Shown: positions 33,693 to 46,375 of the stretch, piece after piece | Numbering within the stretch: the stretch's first letter is position 1 | Layout of the letters: every line of letters begins with the position of its first letter | From: Acestrorhynchus altus | Lineage: Eukaryota > Chordata > Actinopteri > Characiformes > Acestrorhynchidae | Reading direction: 5' to 3' | Assembly (NCBI GenBank): GCA_034509495.1 | Contig: CM067511.1 | Location: 2,577,236-2,641,235, forward strand | DNA: 64,000 nt | Program-made: the position numbers and the translations under genes | Notes under the pieces: model-generated | What the model was told of the DNA's origin: nothing | The model's input: only the letters and a program-made list of their open reading frames with translations | Databases searched by the model: none

Positions 33693-35757
33693 ACAGCAGA
33701 GTGTGTCAAACATCCCATCAGAAATGTCATTTAGCAAAAACACAATATGGCTTTAGAGACAGCACCCTTTTTCGGTAAAGGGGTTGAAGCAGAAGATCCG
33801 GAAAACAAAAAGCAATGGAACGCTTTGGATAGTTGTGTGTTTGGGCAGAATTCCAGGCATTCCGGTTTGTGCATCAGCAACAAAGACAATAATAGATAAG
33901 CATCCGGTTGTGTTCGGCTCTCCCAGCGGTACATCCAAAGTCCAGCTGATGGATTGGCGAGTTGTTTGATAACGATGGCGTGATCGTTGATCGTTGGCAA
34001 CATGTAAAGATTGCTGATGAGTCTCTTTTTCTAAGCAATAAATGTTCCATTGAGAGTATTGGTATCTTGAGTACAATAACATATCTTCTTTATAATAGCA
34101 ACATAATACATTTCTTCTCTCAAGACTATAGAACAAACAATATCTTTAGATAATCATTAATAGAATCATTAGAATCATCCAGTTCTTGTCCAACTCCTGG
34201 TCATAGCAGGTGTTTCTCCACATTTCCACTGGTTTTCTCCTACACTTCTAAAGGTTTCTTGGATTTTTGGGGGGATTTTCATTGGTGGCGTGGATCCTTC
34301 ATTGCAAAATATCCTTCATATCCAGTCTCACAGTCTTTGTGCCAAATACGACATGGCTGATATCAAAAAGAACGTCAAACAGACAAACAGGAAAAGAAAT
34401 TGCATCCGAAAACACAGAAAACAATAGAAAATACATACATACAACATATACCATAACAATATTCCAAGAGTCTTATATCATATTCTGAACAATACACATA
34501 TTAAAGCCAGTTTCTTTGCTTGTTTTTTTTTTTCTCACTGATTCTGAAGTCTTGCTCTTTCGCAAAAGGCAAAAACAAACGCTAAAAACGAATCTGACGG
34601 AACCTACGGAGAGTGTGTCACATTCGACAGCTGCTCAATTCTGCTCTCTGCAATAACATCATGTGCTAGTCAAGCTAGTGGGACTACAGAGTAAGACGAT
34701 AACCACAAAGAGAGGTGTATAGCAATACCATACATTTTTCATTCTTTTTTGTATTTTTTTTTATTACTTTTGTGTTTTTTTGTGTGTTTTTTTTTTTGTT
34801 TTATAATTAATCTGTCTTACAATAGCAGCGTTTCTAAAGGTTCTGACATTTTCCTTTAATGGCTACTCAAAAGTGCAGTAACTGAGGTCATTAATACAAA
34901 TACTGATTACCGGTAAATAAAATGAGAATCATTTTTTGTTTTGGAAAATTCAAAATAAAAGATTTTTGCACTTTTGAAAATTTGGAAAGCCTCTATGACA
35001 TACGTACAGTGACTTTCACCTTGAACCGAATCTCAGTTTGTTGGTGTTTGTTAGTGCTGGAAAGTTGTTGCTCTGACTCAATTTGAAATTCCATAGAGTG
35101 CGTAGAAAAGGGATCTGATCTACCTGGATCAAGAAATCATATTTAATATTTATCCCGAGTTTTAAAGCTTTTTTTCTGCACTCTCACTTTGCTCCGCCCC
35201 CTGCTCTCAGCTCCTCCTCTACTCTGCTCCCCCCATCCCTACTCGTGTTCTCACACATGCCACAGAGAGGCCATAAGACAGAGCTCTTGCATGAAGATGA
35301 CTTGAAATGGTCAAATTGTGACAGGGTTTCCAATTTTTTCATCATATTGTACCATATATCGTAAATTGTCTTTCAGCTAAAATATATCAGTATATGATTT
35401 TGTTCCCCAATATATTCCCCATTTATGCACTTCCAGTCAAACAATGAGAGTTTTCTGCTAGAAATCTACTTCGTAAATGCAATTTAAGTTGCAAATTTTT
35501 AAGCTGTGATTTCTAAATAAAGGACGTAAAGAAGGAAAGTCTTGATCATAGCACATGGAAGAAATGATCCTTACAGCATCATACATCTACGTATTTGAGT
35601 TGAATTGATAGAATTGACACAAGTACTGTAATACAGTCTTGGCAAAATGTGATTCTTTGACCATGTTATTGATCTTTGTTTCATGGCATCTCCTTCATAT
35701 TGTTTTAGATATGTATCATAACAAATATCCAGTAGCCCATCTACCTGGATCTACTCC

Positions 35758-35862
35758 AGGGGTGGACAACCCTAGTGTTGGAGTGCCTACTAAACCTGGA
35801 AATTAACAGGTGAGTGGAGTCAGACGTGCTGTGCACTACAGGACCAGGGCTGCCTACTCCTG
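35758..35862. mobile_element. Short MITE with CAGGGGTGG...CCTACTCCTG ends
   Basis: CAGGGGTGGACAACCCTAGT at the left and GGACCAGGGCTGCCTACTCC at the right are imperfect inverted ends of a short fish MITE. The interior has AATTAACAGGTGAGTGGAGT. No reliable target duplication was seen. Confidence 0.5.
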
Positions 35863-36439
35863 ATCAACATAGTTCAGTCTGAACATATCAAGAACCAGAC
35901 TGGTTCCTCCCACTCAGAGAACTGCAGCGTACACCGAGAGAGGCTTTTAACTATTCAAGAAGAGGAACTGATGCAAATTGGGCATCACAGAAGCTCTCCG
36001 GTGAGACGGAACTGACTGGTGCTTGGTGACCTGGTCTTTACATTCAGCATGCGTTCATACCATCATCCTACATTCTTGAGGTCACTGATATATTCTTGAA
36101 CAATCACTGTATTGGCTTGTGTTTGAGGATGGTCAGGAGTGCCTGACCCTGAGCTGTAGTATGAGCTAGTGTATTGAGTAGGTGTAAGTTCAGACACGGC
36201 ATGAGGAGGTAAATGTTAAGGCAGACTGCATTCCATCTGAAATCACCGGCTTACTGACTGCAGATTCAGACGGCAAAGTAGCAGCAAGAGTAGCAGCATC
36301 ATGAACAGCAGCCACGCTGAGACAGCAAGCATGGTCAGCAAGTTAACCTTCATGTTGTTAATGGAGCCACTGCCCTCTCGTAACAGAAGAGTCGATGATT
36401 GAGAATTAGAGACTGGCATGAAGCAAACATTGGCTTTGA

Positions 36440-37640
36440 GTCTATGCTCTTCACAATTAAGGTGCCATGAAAAGTTCTTTGGAACGATGCCACAGAAGCA
36501 CCTTCAGTTTCCAGATCTTTCCAGTTGAGTGCTTTCAATGCCATCCATTTGTAGGTACTTTAGAAAAACTACTTCTGCATGCCTTAAGAATCCTGCAATT
36601 AAGAATCATCCCCTTAAATTGTCTTGGAGCCATAATGAGTTCTGCTACAGAATCTAGAACCAATTAATATTACTATTGGTTGCCCAATAAAGCCTTCCAT
36701 TAATAACCACCACCTAAAATTGTCTTTACGTTTGCCTGAAGAAATCTTAATTAAGAACCATCCACTGATCCACTGGTGGTTCTTCTACAGAATGTTGAAT
36801 CACAGAACTACTTTTGTTTGCCCAAAGAATTCATCAATTTGGAACCATCCACTGAAATCCACTGGAGCCTGAATTAGTTTGGAACCAGTGAACTACTATT
36901 GAAACTTTTTGAAGAATGCCACAGAAAGCCCTTGGTTCACTGGTCAGTTCTGTGGTCAATCATTCGTCTGCTTTCACATGTTCCATCCATTTAAAAACAT
37001 GATTCTTCTACAGCATAGAAGAAATACTTTTGGTTGCCAAGAGAACATTTAATAATGAAACATCCCATTGACAGGTTCTTTATGAAGTGTTCTATTGAGT
37101 GATCCAACAGAATAACCACTTTGGTTGCTCCAAAAATATTTCATTTCAGCATTTTCAGTTGACTTCTGTAGCATCGCTCCAGAGAACCTTCGCTTGAAGA
37201 ACCGGAGCAGACAACCTCAGTTCTGGATTACCCAAACAGTCCTGCTAAACAGGTGTTCTTGTTTTGGTACTTCAGGACCAGGACTGGTGACCCATGTTCT
37301 ACATAATCTACAATAACTGGTTATCTGAAGAACCTTTCAATTGAGAACCAAATAATATGGGACCCAATTATTTATTCTATTGCATTGAAAACCATCCATT
37401 GAATGATTCTTTATGGAACCCACTCCCAAGAACCATTTTGGGTCTCACAATATTCCATAAGGTTCCCTAAAGAACCTTTCAGTTGTCCTTCTGTAGCATC
37501 TCCCCAAAATCAAACCTTGGTTTGGTTGCGTTTGGGTTGTGATGGACAGAAGAAGCATTTTAGAATCTGGAACTGTTGACCTGTTGTACAGACTGACCGG
37601 TTCTTGGCTCATCCTTCCAAAGCTTTCTTTTTTGGCACCT
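36440..37640. repeat. Degenerate GAACC / GGTTCTT-rich stretch
   Basis: Words like AGAACCATCCATTGAA, GGTTCTTTATGAAGT, AAGAACCTTTCAATTGAGAA and CCTAAAGAACCTTTCAGTTG recur irregularly in both orientations over 1.2 kb. It looks like an old, scrambled repeat inside the candidate pappa 3' UTR. Confidence 0.45.
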
Positions 37641-38466
37641 TAATTTGTGTTTTTGGAGAAACTAGAAAAACATGCCAACTTTCCTTCTGGTCCTTTTATA
37701 TCAGATGTACGTCATGGACTCTACAATCACTTCTCGAAACCTGCCTGGATGTTAAGTGACCACTGCAGCCCTGATGCATTCTCCTGCATCCTGCCGTCCT
37801 GCCTCTGCTGTATTGTATTATCTTTAGGGATGTGGGATGCATTCCCAGTGTAAGAAGATAGAGGGCACATACCCTTTACTCTTACTAGTTCCCCTCACCA
37901 ACCCAGTTTGGGCCTGCACTCAGACTCAAACCGCAAACAGAAAACACTGCTCCCTACTTTCGGCATTGTTTCCTTTCGCTTCTGGTCCAAACTCTTCAGT
38001 CCATACATTTCTCTGTTGTTGTTTTTTGTCTGTTTTACGTGTATGTGCATGTGTGTGTCTGCAGTTTTAACTTTACTTTGGTCTTAAAAATAAAAGGACA
38101 TTACATTTCTTTGCAAAATGGACACTGAAAGCTGGCACAGAAAGGCATGCTAACCAGAACATCTCTTTTTTGTTCTTATTTTCTTCTACTGGACGTTTCT
38201 ACGGGAGATGAGAGAGATCATTCCTTCAACAGATGAGTTTACGCTCGTATCCTCGTTATTTGGTCCTGTGTTTTGTTTTGTTTTGTTTTTTTTTTTCCTT
38301 CCTGATGGGGCAGGGGTACGGGACACCTTCCAAAAAATTGAAGGAGGACTGCAAGCTGACGTCAACGCTGGAGAAGTGCGATGGCTGGGACAGGAGAGGT
38401 ACACTTGTGAAGCAGCATATCTGAAACAATGTCTTGCTCTACCCCAGTCTGTAGCTGGGCTTGCTC

Positions 38467-38571
38467 TCAGCCCAGGGAGTACACGCTCTCCTCTTTCCTG
38501 TTCTCCGGGGCATTGGGGTCCCGACAGGCACATTCGTTGTGCACATCACAGGAAGATGGAAACAGGATCAC
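38467..38571 (-). CDS. pappa: PAPPA, last coding exon: C-terminal tail with stop codon
   Basis: On the minus strand an acceptor CTCTGTCCAG is followed by 34 codons (VILFPSSCDV, then HNECACRDPNAPENRKEE, then SVYSLG) and TGA at 38469-38467. It continues in frame from the LNR3 exon 15.1 kb away. The cysteine pattern CD...CACRDP followed by a short charged tail is the C-terminal signature of pappalysins. The tail after CRDP is longer than I recall for PAPPA2 and fits PAPPA. The known protein is a secreted metzincin protease that cleaves IGFBP-4 and IGFBP-5 and so releases IGF; the C-terminal LNR3 region contributes to substrate selectivity. The gene runs toward the astrotactin gene, the tail-to-tail order known for human ASTN2 and PAPPA. 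Confidence 0.93.
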   Translation of the reverse strand: MILFPSSCDVHNECACRDPNAPENRKEESVYSLG

Positions 38572-38684
38572 CTGGACAGAGGGTGAGAAATTGCATATGG
38601 GTTATTCCAAGGTTCCACACTCCCTCTCCAGGAGGTAATCAAAGTGATAACATGGGGCTTAATTGTTAAGAGGTACCTTTCTTC

Positions 38685-38884
38685 AGTATACACTATAAGT
38701 CCAAATGTTTGTGGACACCGCTTCTGATAAATGCATCAGTTACTTTGAATTGCACACACACACACAGCTTGTCTAGTCCCTGTAGAGATGTACTGCCGAT
38801 AGAAAAGGACTCTCTGGAGCAGAAAAACAAACATGAACCTAACAAACATGCCTAATGCCAGGTGTGGCTAGAGGAGTATCAAGT
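38685..38884 (-). mobile_element. 'GGACAAAAGTATTGGGACAC' MITE, 3' half in reverse
   Basis: It starts TATAAGTCCAAATGTTTGTG and continues with ACACAGCTTGTCTAGTCCCT and GCCTAATGCCAGGTGTGGCT, the reverse complement of the 3' half seen at 23110-23372. It abuts a GC-box element tail. Confidence 0.7.
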
Positions 38885-39195
38885 CCTATGTTTGTTTTTT
38901 GCCTATAAGGACTAAAAACTTATTGTTTTTGAGCTGAAAATGCATTGACAAAGATATTTTTCTTGGCATTGGTCCAAATTAAGTAACAAAAAATCTTTTT
39001 TAATTTAGTTATTTATGTATATATCAGTATTACTACTAATTCTCAGGACTTTTATTCTGAAATTAAAAAAAGAGAGCAAACAGTCCCTTCCTTCTCATTT
39101 TCCTCTGTAACCCAACATTTGGAGCAGAAAACATGCCCTCACTGATAATTCCTCACTCAAAGGTGAGACCACAACGTTCAGACAGGGTAAGTCTT
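38885..39195 (-). repeat. GC-box element tail fragment without units
   Basis: In reverse orientation it shows TTTGAGCTGAAAATGCATTG, ATATCAGTATTACTACTAAT, CAGGACTTTTATTCTGAAAT and CTTCTCATTTTCCTCTGTAA, the mirror of the tail seen in other copies. No GC-box unit is left. Confidence 0.65.
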
Positions 39196-40159
39196 ATAGC
39201 TTATATTATGTAACAGGCATGTAAATGCCGGCAAAGTGGGAATCTCAGGTTGGATGCTTCATCTATTGAAGGTGCGTTAGAAAATTAGCCGCAGTTCTTC
39301 TATGGATGAAGCTTGGAAGAACTCTTTTCTAAAGGATCTTTGTCAATGCAAACATCGATTTCCTAAATAATCTAGAACCACTGAACTACACTTGTCACAA
39401 GAGCTTTTAAAATCTGGACCATAGGAAAGTGTAGCGGAGTACTGAAGTACTGAATCATGACTGAAGTTTTGATTCGGTTACGACACTGCTGTTCGTATGT
39501 GGTAGGCCGATACTGCAGTGATTGCTCAATCACGAGGAAGCCCCGGACCAGCTGGGCAGGGAGTGTGGAGAGCGGCTGTCGGCCAGCCATCGCCAGCAAC
39601 AGCTGCCTGGCACGCGGAAGGTACTGGAAGTGTCAATGGCTTGAAAAATTGATGAGCCCCTCGGATGGGATTGAAAATAGAATTTGAAAGTTGTTCTGCC
39701 CGCGCCCAGTGGCACCTGACGTCACAATTTTACGTTGGTAGTGCGTCACTGACACCAGCTGCTGCGACGTCGCCTCCCTGGGGGGAAGGCCTCAGCTGTT
39801 TTTTGACATCAATTGCATCTCTAGGCACTCAAAACTAGGACCACATGTGCCCCTCACACTTGCACATTCATAACACAGTTGTGGCTGCAGCCTAAGTGCC
39901 TGAACAGCCTGTCTTAATCAGGAGGAACATTCAAGAGTATTTACACTCGGACAACTGACGGCAAAACAAGTTCTAACAATGTAACAGTGTTCGTTCATGT
40001 GCCAGTACTGCACTGTAAGACACATGAATGTGTTATTAATACCCATTGTATCAGGGACTTACATTTACATTAGTAAATGAGCTGCAGCTGAAACCAATTA
40101 AATACTGTGTGAGATGTTTAGTCTGTGGCTCCTCACCCTCGATTTGTTTACTGTTTATT

Positions 40160-40320
40160 CCCATGTGCTGGTTAGGACTTCCACTATTACATGGGCGGAG
40201 GCCTTCCTATTCTCAGAGTCCTGACAATGGAGGGCTGTGGTGTTGATGGGATTTGAACTTACGGTCTCCTGAGTCTCTTGACAATCAGGCAGTTAGACTG
40301 TAGGGCCTCCTGGATCTATC
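40160..40320 (-). mobile_element. Possible tRNA-derived SINE, reverse orientation
   Basis: GATGGGATTTGAACTTACGG resembles a reverse-complemented B-box region. It is followed by GACAATCAGGCAGTTAGACT, which is also found near 12262 and 12400. The class is uncertain. Confidence 0.35.
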
Positions 40321-41284
40321 TCACTGCTTACTCTTCGAGTGGTCTTCAGCTCAAACCCCAGCAAGTGCTCCATTCTAAAATGCCTCCATGTCTGGTGACA
40401 TCATGTGAGCCCTAACCTTGTCTTGGACTCAAATTTAGAATCTGCTGAGGTCGTTCTCAGCATCATGAGTATGGCTTTGGTGTGGGTTTCAATTTCAGAC
40501 CTCCAATACCCTGTCCATCAATGGACCACATTGGAAAAACACATCAGTGGAAACAGTTGTTGCATATTAATGACTGTTGTACAATTACCAGACAACTTCG
40601 ACATCTGTGTTGCGGCTGTACCATTAAACAAGGCAAAGGAGAAACCAGTTAGATAAGAGGATGAATCATGAGACAGGTTTGGAAAACCAGTTCAGCCTTA
40701 AACTCAAAGGTTTCTGGATTGTTTCACAAAACGCTCATTCTGAATCAGCTCTTGAAAGCAGGAGAGATATGGACGGGGTTCGGAAAGGGAAAGCTTGTCC
40801 AGGAGGAATGATGTTTATCAACGCAGGACAAACATGTTTTAGTGAGGAATCACCCTTTACGTGTACTTCCCAGAATCGCTGCACTTGCGAAACCTTTACG
40901 AGCACAGAGCTACAGACGTATCAAAGCCAGCTGCCAATCGTCTGAGTGGCATTTCCTCTGTCTAAGTGGAGCCTTGTCTGTCTCTTTACATAACCCCAAA
41001 CTACTCATTCCTCCCTAGTCCACTTTATCAGCTTCTTGATCCACTCACTTTCATTTTCCCAATGTTACGCCAACACTTATTCATCCACTTGATGCCCTGT
41101 CTTAGGTATAGTTTTAAAAACAAAGATGCTTCAAAGGGTTCGTTAAGTGATTCCCAAAGAACAGCCAGTTTAAGCACCATGAACTGCCTGAGACACTGCT
41201 CCACAGCGATTTCTATTCCAGTGCTTACAGTGTGGGCTACAGGTAGAGAACGGTTAGGTTTTCATATGCTTTAATGTTGACATT

Positions 41285-41425
41285 AAGCAGCTGTGATACC
41301 AGAGCAAACACCTAGCAACACCAGAGTAACACCAAAGCAGCCACATGGGATACCATAGCAACACTGAAATGACCTCTAAGCTACATTAGAAGGAAACATC
41401 TAGCAACACCATAGTATCCACATGG
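41285..41425 (-). repeat. CCATAGCAACC-type tandem array
   Basis: CCTAGCAACACCAGAGTAAC, GGGATACCATAGCAACACTG and ATCTAGCAACACCATAGTAT form a degenerate array of about 20-bp units. It directly precedes a GC-box element. Confidence 0.65.
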
Positions 41426-41479
41426 AATACCATGTAAACTGTCTAGCAACTCCATTACAGCCACTTAGAAACATGTTCA

Positions 41480-41950
41480 ACCTGCATACAGACTCTGATG
41501 GATCAGAGAAAGGGGCGGAGCTAATGATGTCACTCACCCAGATATTGCATTATAGAGGGATTGAAGGAAGAGGCTGTTTGCTCAAATAAATAGAATAAAA
41601 AATAAAAGCCCTAAGAAGATGATAATACTGACTAAATAAAGAATGAAGAAAATAAATAACAGAAATAATATTTTTCATTGTTTTATTTGAACGAATGTCA
41701 AGTATTTCAAAGAACTTATTATTAAAAAGATCCTTGTTAATCTAAAAAATACTCAATTTCCAACAGGGTTCCTAAGATTTGAACATCTAAATACTCTTAA
41801 TGTTTACATCTTAAATGAAGACAAATCTGAGTTTTCTGGGATCTCCTGAAAAGAACAACATGTTAAAACATTTCTAATTTATTGGTGAATAAAAGAAAGT
41901 TAAACTATGAAAATATTCCACAAAAATAGCCTAGAGGTCTAAAGGTTAAT
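41480..41950 (+). repeat. GC-box minisatellite element, one decayed unit and tail
   Basis: One unit with mutations (TGATGGATCAGAGAAAGGGG, then CGGAGCTAATGATGTCACTC) follows directly on a CCATAGCAACC-type array. The tail runs to CCTAGAGGTCTAAAGGTTAA, which fits the proposed 3' end of the element. Confidence 0.82.
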
Positions 41951-42769
41951 AACTATCCGAAACGATCCACAGTGATTGCTATGAAATAAATGGTACTGAA
42001 AACAATCCAAATCATTCCAGTCTGTTCAAACAGGCCTTTTTTCGTCGTGACGCCCTTGCTGACCTTTCTGTCAGATCTTTTTCACAGATTAAAAAGAAAA
42101 TTATAAGAAAATTATGATGAACAATCTGTGGGGCAATTCATTATCCTTGACATCAACAGTCAGATCCCTGTCGAATTCGGATTTCCAGAACGTTTCCTAT
42201 TTTTATCACAGAGGCTTCACCCTTCGCTCCGAGTTCTTGCTGAACTCCCTCAAACTCCACCTCTTTATCTCCCCATCACCCTGCGATGGTGGGTGGCAAA
42301 TTTGACATGGTTTCCTTTGACCATGACCTTAGGGTGGCGGGCCAGCTGCCACATCTGGCCCTGATCGGGGGCACCCGGAGGGGGGCCTGGGAACGTCCGC
42401 ATGGGGCTGAGGCCATTCTCGAACAAACACACTCAGACACACTCCCTTACCCACATCCACACACACAAAACAGTTCTTTGACAAGCTGTGTATGTCCTCA
42501 ACCCACTACACACTACATCTTCCAGGAGTGGCAGGCTTACGCATCTACGTGTCAGTGTGCAGTTAAAGTCAAAGAGGAATGGGGGCTGGAGACAGGGGAA
42601 CACACGGAGATTTCCAGAACCTGGGACAATGCTGGCTTTGCGAGGCTGCTCCTTTAAAAAGACAAGGGTTTAATATCTCAAAGCTCCCACCCAGAAAGTC
42701 TTATTACCACAAATGTTTTTGAATATGCAGTTCTGTGATTAGATTACATTCAAATCCAAATAACATCCC

Positions 42770-42832
42770 TTAAGTGGACAGAAATATTGGGACACCTGCT
42801 TATGCATTGTTTCTTCTGAAAGAGGAAGAAAC
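42770..42832 (+). mobile_element. 'GGACAAAAGTATTGGGACAC' MITE, 5' fragment
   Basis: GGACAGAAATATTGGGACAC, then TTGTTTCTTCTGAAAGAGG, is the first 50-60 bp of the family. It ends just before a GC-box element. Confidence 0.6.
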
Positions 42833-42844
42833 TCTTAGACCCTG

Positions 42845-43480
42845 AGAGCCTCACTTTGCACTTTGCAAATCTCAGAATCAGAGTAACTTATGACACGAGT
42901 GAATAATTCAGCTCGAAATACAGTTAAATTCCAACTGGATTAAATCCCAGTTTAAATGCCAAAGGAGCTTCCAGTGCATGTTTACTGCTCTGTCCACGTG
43001 AACATGATCAACCTGCATACAGACTCTGACTGATCAGAAAGAAGGGATGGGCTGATGATGTCACTGATCCAAATATAAGGAAAATAAGATCAGAGGGGCT
43101 GTTTGCTCTCTTTCTTTGCTCATACAGTGATCAAATTTCAGAATTAAATTTCTGATCAGGGATAATACTGATGCATACATAAATAATAAAGGATTTTCAT
43201 GGCTTTTTATTTTATTTGGACTAAAATAAAGAACTTATTATAAAAATTTAAATTCCTTTTCAGAAACACTCTGGATCAATCCCAGGCAGGAGTTCTGACA
43301 TATAAACATGATTTCTAAAAAAATGTAAGCAAAAGTACATTTTTAGCCAAAACATGGTGAAATTCATACAAACATATACATTCTGTTCAATTTTACATCT
43401 CAAATTAAAATAAATTTGAATAGCAAATGATCTCCTGAAAACACTTTTAAGTGTATTTTGAAGGTTAACATAAAACCTTC
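42845..43480 (+). repeat. GC-box minisatellite element, nearly full length, GC box lost
   Basis: The head (AATCTCAGAATCAGAGTAAC, CCCAGTTTAAATGCCAAAGG) leads to one unit in which the box has decayed to AAGAAGGGATGGGCTGATGA. The TCACTGATCCAAATATAAGG boundary and AT-rich tail follow. Confidence 0.83.
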
Positions 43481-43888
43481 AGTTATTACTTTGTGAAAGG
43501 TTTACGCAAAGCAAATTGTAAAGTGGTTGTTTGTCCTTTTTTAAAAGCTGTATAACTCTGGAAACCACTGAAATAAAGAAAATGTGTGTTTTCCCATGGA
43601 CTCTGACTGGGGCAAGTGTTCAGATCGTTCCTATTCTGAATTACAGCGTGGTGAGTGGCCTCCATCAACATCAGCACTCCTGCACTCGGCACCAACAAGC
43701 AGCTGAGCCATTAAACCTGTGGGGGGTGAAGTCATAGGGGACTTGCAGTCTCAGCAGTGGGGGAAACCTTGTTGTGAAACTCAGTAATTCTCCAACTCTG
43801 GCAGTTTGGACCAAGGACTTGTGCCTCCTCGACTTCCCCCTCTTACCTCGCCCCATCTTGCTAGCTGTGCTCCACCATACTGTCGCAA

Positions 43889-43889
43889 G

Positions 43890-43954
<65 letters not shown>
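43889..43954 (+). repeat. GT microsatellite
   Basis: GTGTGTGCGTGTGTGTGTGT and further GT units lead into the 720-bp duplicated block. Confidence 0.95.
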
Positions 43955-43956
<2 letters not shown>

Positions 43957-44674
43957 GCTGGGGTGGTTGAAGAGAAGAATTTGGCCAGCTGAGCAGCTCA
44001 TTTGGCGATGTGGTTTTTATAGCTGTAAACATCGCGTGGCAACTCTTGCATACGTTGATAATTAAGTCTTATAAAAGGTACGAGAGGCACGCTCTCTGCC
44101 ACTGAAACTGCACAGCTCCAATGGCTGCTCCCTGGAGATGCTTCCCCCTCAGATTTACTGCCTTGGCAGAGGCCTGGGTGTTTAAAACGAGGGAAAAAAA
44201 CCCTCCCCACCCCAGACATTTTCAGAGGCAAGGCGGTTTATTCGCTTGTCTTGTTCACTAATTGCAAAGATGGATTGTATTGATGGGAGCGGAAGAGTGC
44301 GTAAATGCCTTGTGCAGGTATCGACTTCTCCATAATTATGTGGAGTCATGGAAAACACCGTTTTCCACAGTTACTGCATAGAAAACTGCTTTAATGTGGA
44401 ACATCTAAACACTGTACAAACAAACACCTGTTGCACCATGGCAACCACCTGGGACATCATACCAATTACATAGCGAGATCCGAGTAACCACTAATTTACT
44501 GCTCTGTCCACGTGTACATGCTCAAGCTGCATACAGACTCTGACTGATCAGAGAGAGGGGGCGGGGCTGATGCTCAACCTGCATACAGACTCTGACTGAT
44601 CAGAGAGAGGGGGCGGGGCTGATGCTCAACCTGCATACAGACTCTGACTGATCAGAGAGAGGGGGCGGGGCTGA
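43955..44674 (+). repeat. 720-bp block duplicated at 28297-29016, second copy
   Basis: This is the partner of the block beside the gap. Here the GT microsatellite (43889-43954) is complete and joined to ordinary sequence on its left, so this is more likely the true location. Confidence 0.9.
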
Positions 44675-45025
44675 TGATTTCACTGTCCCAGATACTGGGT
44701 TATAGAGGAAAATGAGAAGGGAGCAGCTGTTTGCTCTCTTCCTTTGATCACTCACATTTCAGAATAAAAGTCCAGAGGGAGATAATACTGATACGTACAC
44801 AAATAACACAAATAATAAAGGATATTAAGGTTTGTTTATTTGAACCACTGTCAGGCATTCTGAAGTTTAATTATACATATCCTTGTCAATCTAATACAAA
44901 TAACTACAAATCTATCAACTTTCAGCTGAAAACACTCTAAACACAGTATCTGGTATGTTTGACTGTCTCTTATAAACACTTTTCTAACACATCTTTAGTC
45001 TAGGGTTCTTTAGGTTAAAACCCCA
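44495..45025 (+). repeat. GC-box minisatellite element, three units and tail
   Basis: Three units from 44521 to 44674 are followed by TTTCACTGTCCCAGATACTG, GTTATAGAGGAAAATGAGAA, a tail with TCTGGTATGTTTGACTGTCT, and the end TAGGGTTCTTTAGGTTAA. Confidence 0.88.
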
Positions 45026-45654
45026 TAAATATTAATTCACAGGGAGGAAAATATATATATATATATTTATGTCACTTCACTTCTGAAGAGGCTTTCATGT
45101 TCTTGGACACTGTCCCACTAAATGTTAGACATCTTTAGACATGAAGATTATATCTATATTGCATAATATAAGGAATATAGACATGATCTGCACATCCATA
45201 AGACGTGTAATGTTTAGTAGGGTAAAACACCCCAAACAACCACATCTGCCCGTAACATACGAGAGACTTATGCCTGAGTTAATTTGTCAAAAAGGCAGCT
45301 GTGAAATTCCATGCAAACATTCCGGTATTGATATTTACCCGAGCCGGCATGTTTTTATTTTAGCCTTTTCCTCCCTTTAAATTGGTGAGCTAACATTTTC
45401 TTTACACTTCAAAGTCTGGATGCTCTGAAGTCTCCTGTAGCATCGGCTTCTCACAGTAAATACAGCTACAGCAGAAACGACGTTAAGAAAACAGCAATGT
45501 GAAGTGCGGAATACAGGGGGCCAGCAAAAGGGATCTAGCGAGGGTCCTGGTGTATGAGTACCTGTCTGAGGAGCTAAAATCTATTCTGGTACCAAAGCAG
45601 ATGAAACCATTTAAAGGTTCAGCTTCTGATCCAGACCTTGCTTGTGTTAAGATT

Positions 45655-46040
45655 CACAACATGGACAAAAGTATTGGGACAGCTACCCATTCATTCTTTC
45701 TTCTGAAATCACGGTGTTACAAGAGTGTATCCTGCTTTTATTTGAGGAACTGTCTCTACTGTCCAGGGAAGACTTTGTACTAGATTCTGAAGCATTGATG
45801 TGAGGATTGGATTGCATTCAGCAACAAGAACCTTACTAAGATTAGGATGCTGGATGATCACCACCTCACTTCATTCCCGACTCCCCAACCCATCCCAAAA
45901 GTACTGGATGGAGCTCCATCATTCCAGAGAACACAGTTCCACTGCTCTACAGGTCAATGCTGGCGGTCTTATGCTGCTCCAGGGAGTCCTATTGTTTAGG
46001 CAATGCTTCTCTACAGACACTAAATGTGGACAGAAATTGA
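45655..46040 (+). mobile_element. 'GGACAAAAGTATTGGGACAC' MITE, 5' three quarters
   Basis: ATGGACAAAAGTATTGGGAC, TCTCTACTGTCCAGGGAAGA, CCCAAAAGTACTGGATGGAG and TTCCAGAGAACACAGTTCCA follow in family order. It is truncated at the 3' end, where a CCATAGCAACC-type array starts. Confidence 0.75.
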
Positions 46041-46099
46041 ATGAAAAAAATGGTGTGCCCCTTTTATTTCACAATGATGCAAATACATTATTAATGTAC

Positions 46100-46375
46100 A
46101 ACCAACCACAAGGTACCATAGCATCCACTTGTGAAAACACAGACATCATAGTAACCACCTCCATAGCATCTATTTAATACAATATAGCAAACATTTTGCA
46201 ACCACATAATAACCACACTACAACACCATCATAACCAACTGGAATTCCATAGCAACCAACTATTTCCACAATAGCTAACACCTAAGAACACTAAGAACCA
46301 CTTAGAAACTCATAGAAACACTATAGCAACCACCTAGTAACACCATAGCACCAGTAACATCTAGTGCTCTTATAG
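46100..46375 (-). repeat. CCATAGCAACC-type tandem array
   Basis: AAGGTACCATAGCATCCACT, ATAGTAACCACCTCCATAGC, ACTATAGCAACCACCTAGTA and ACACCATAGCACCAGTAACA show the same unit, degenerate. It joins the truncated end of a MITE. Confidence 0.65.

Larger units (their letters stand above)
33640..38466 (-). other. Candidate long 3' UTR of pappa
   Basis: From the pappa stop codon down to a GT/CA microsatellite at about 33652-33692, the sequence is mostly unique. It lacks the 52-bp GC-box element that is frequent elsewhere. Human PAPPA is recalled to have a multi-kilobase 3' UTR, so this could be its counterpart. Possible minus-strand AATAAA signals are at 37371-37376 and 34760-34765. The region also holds a MITE (35758-35862) and a degenerate GAACC/GGTTC-rich stretch (36440-37640). 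The end of the transcript cannot be set from sequence alone. Confidence 0.3.
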
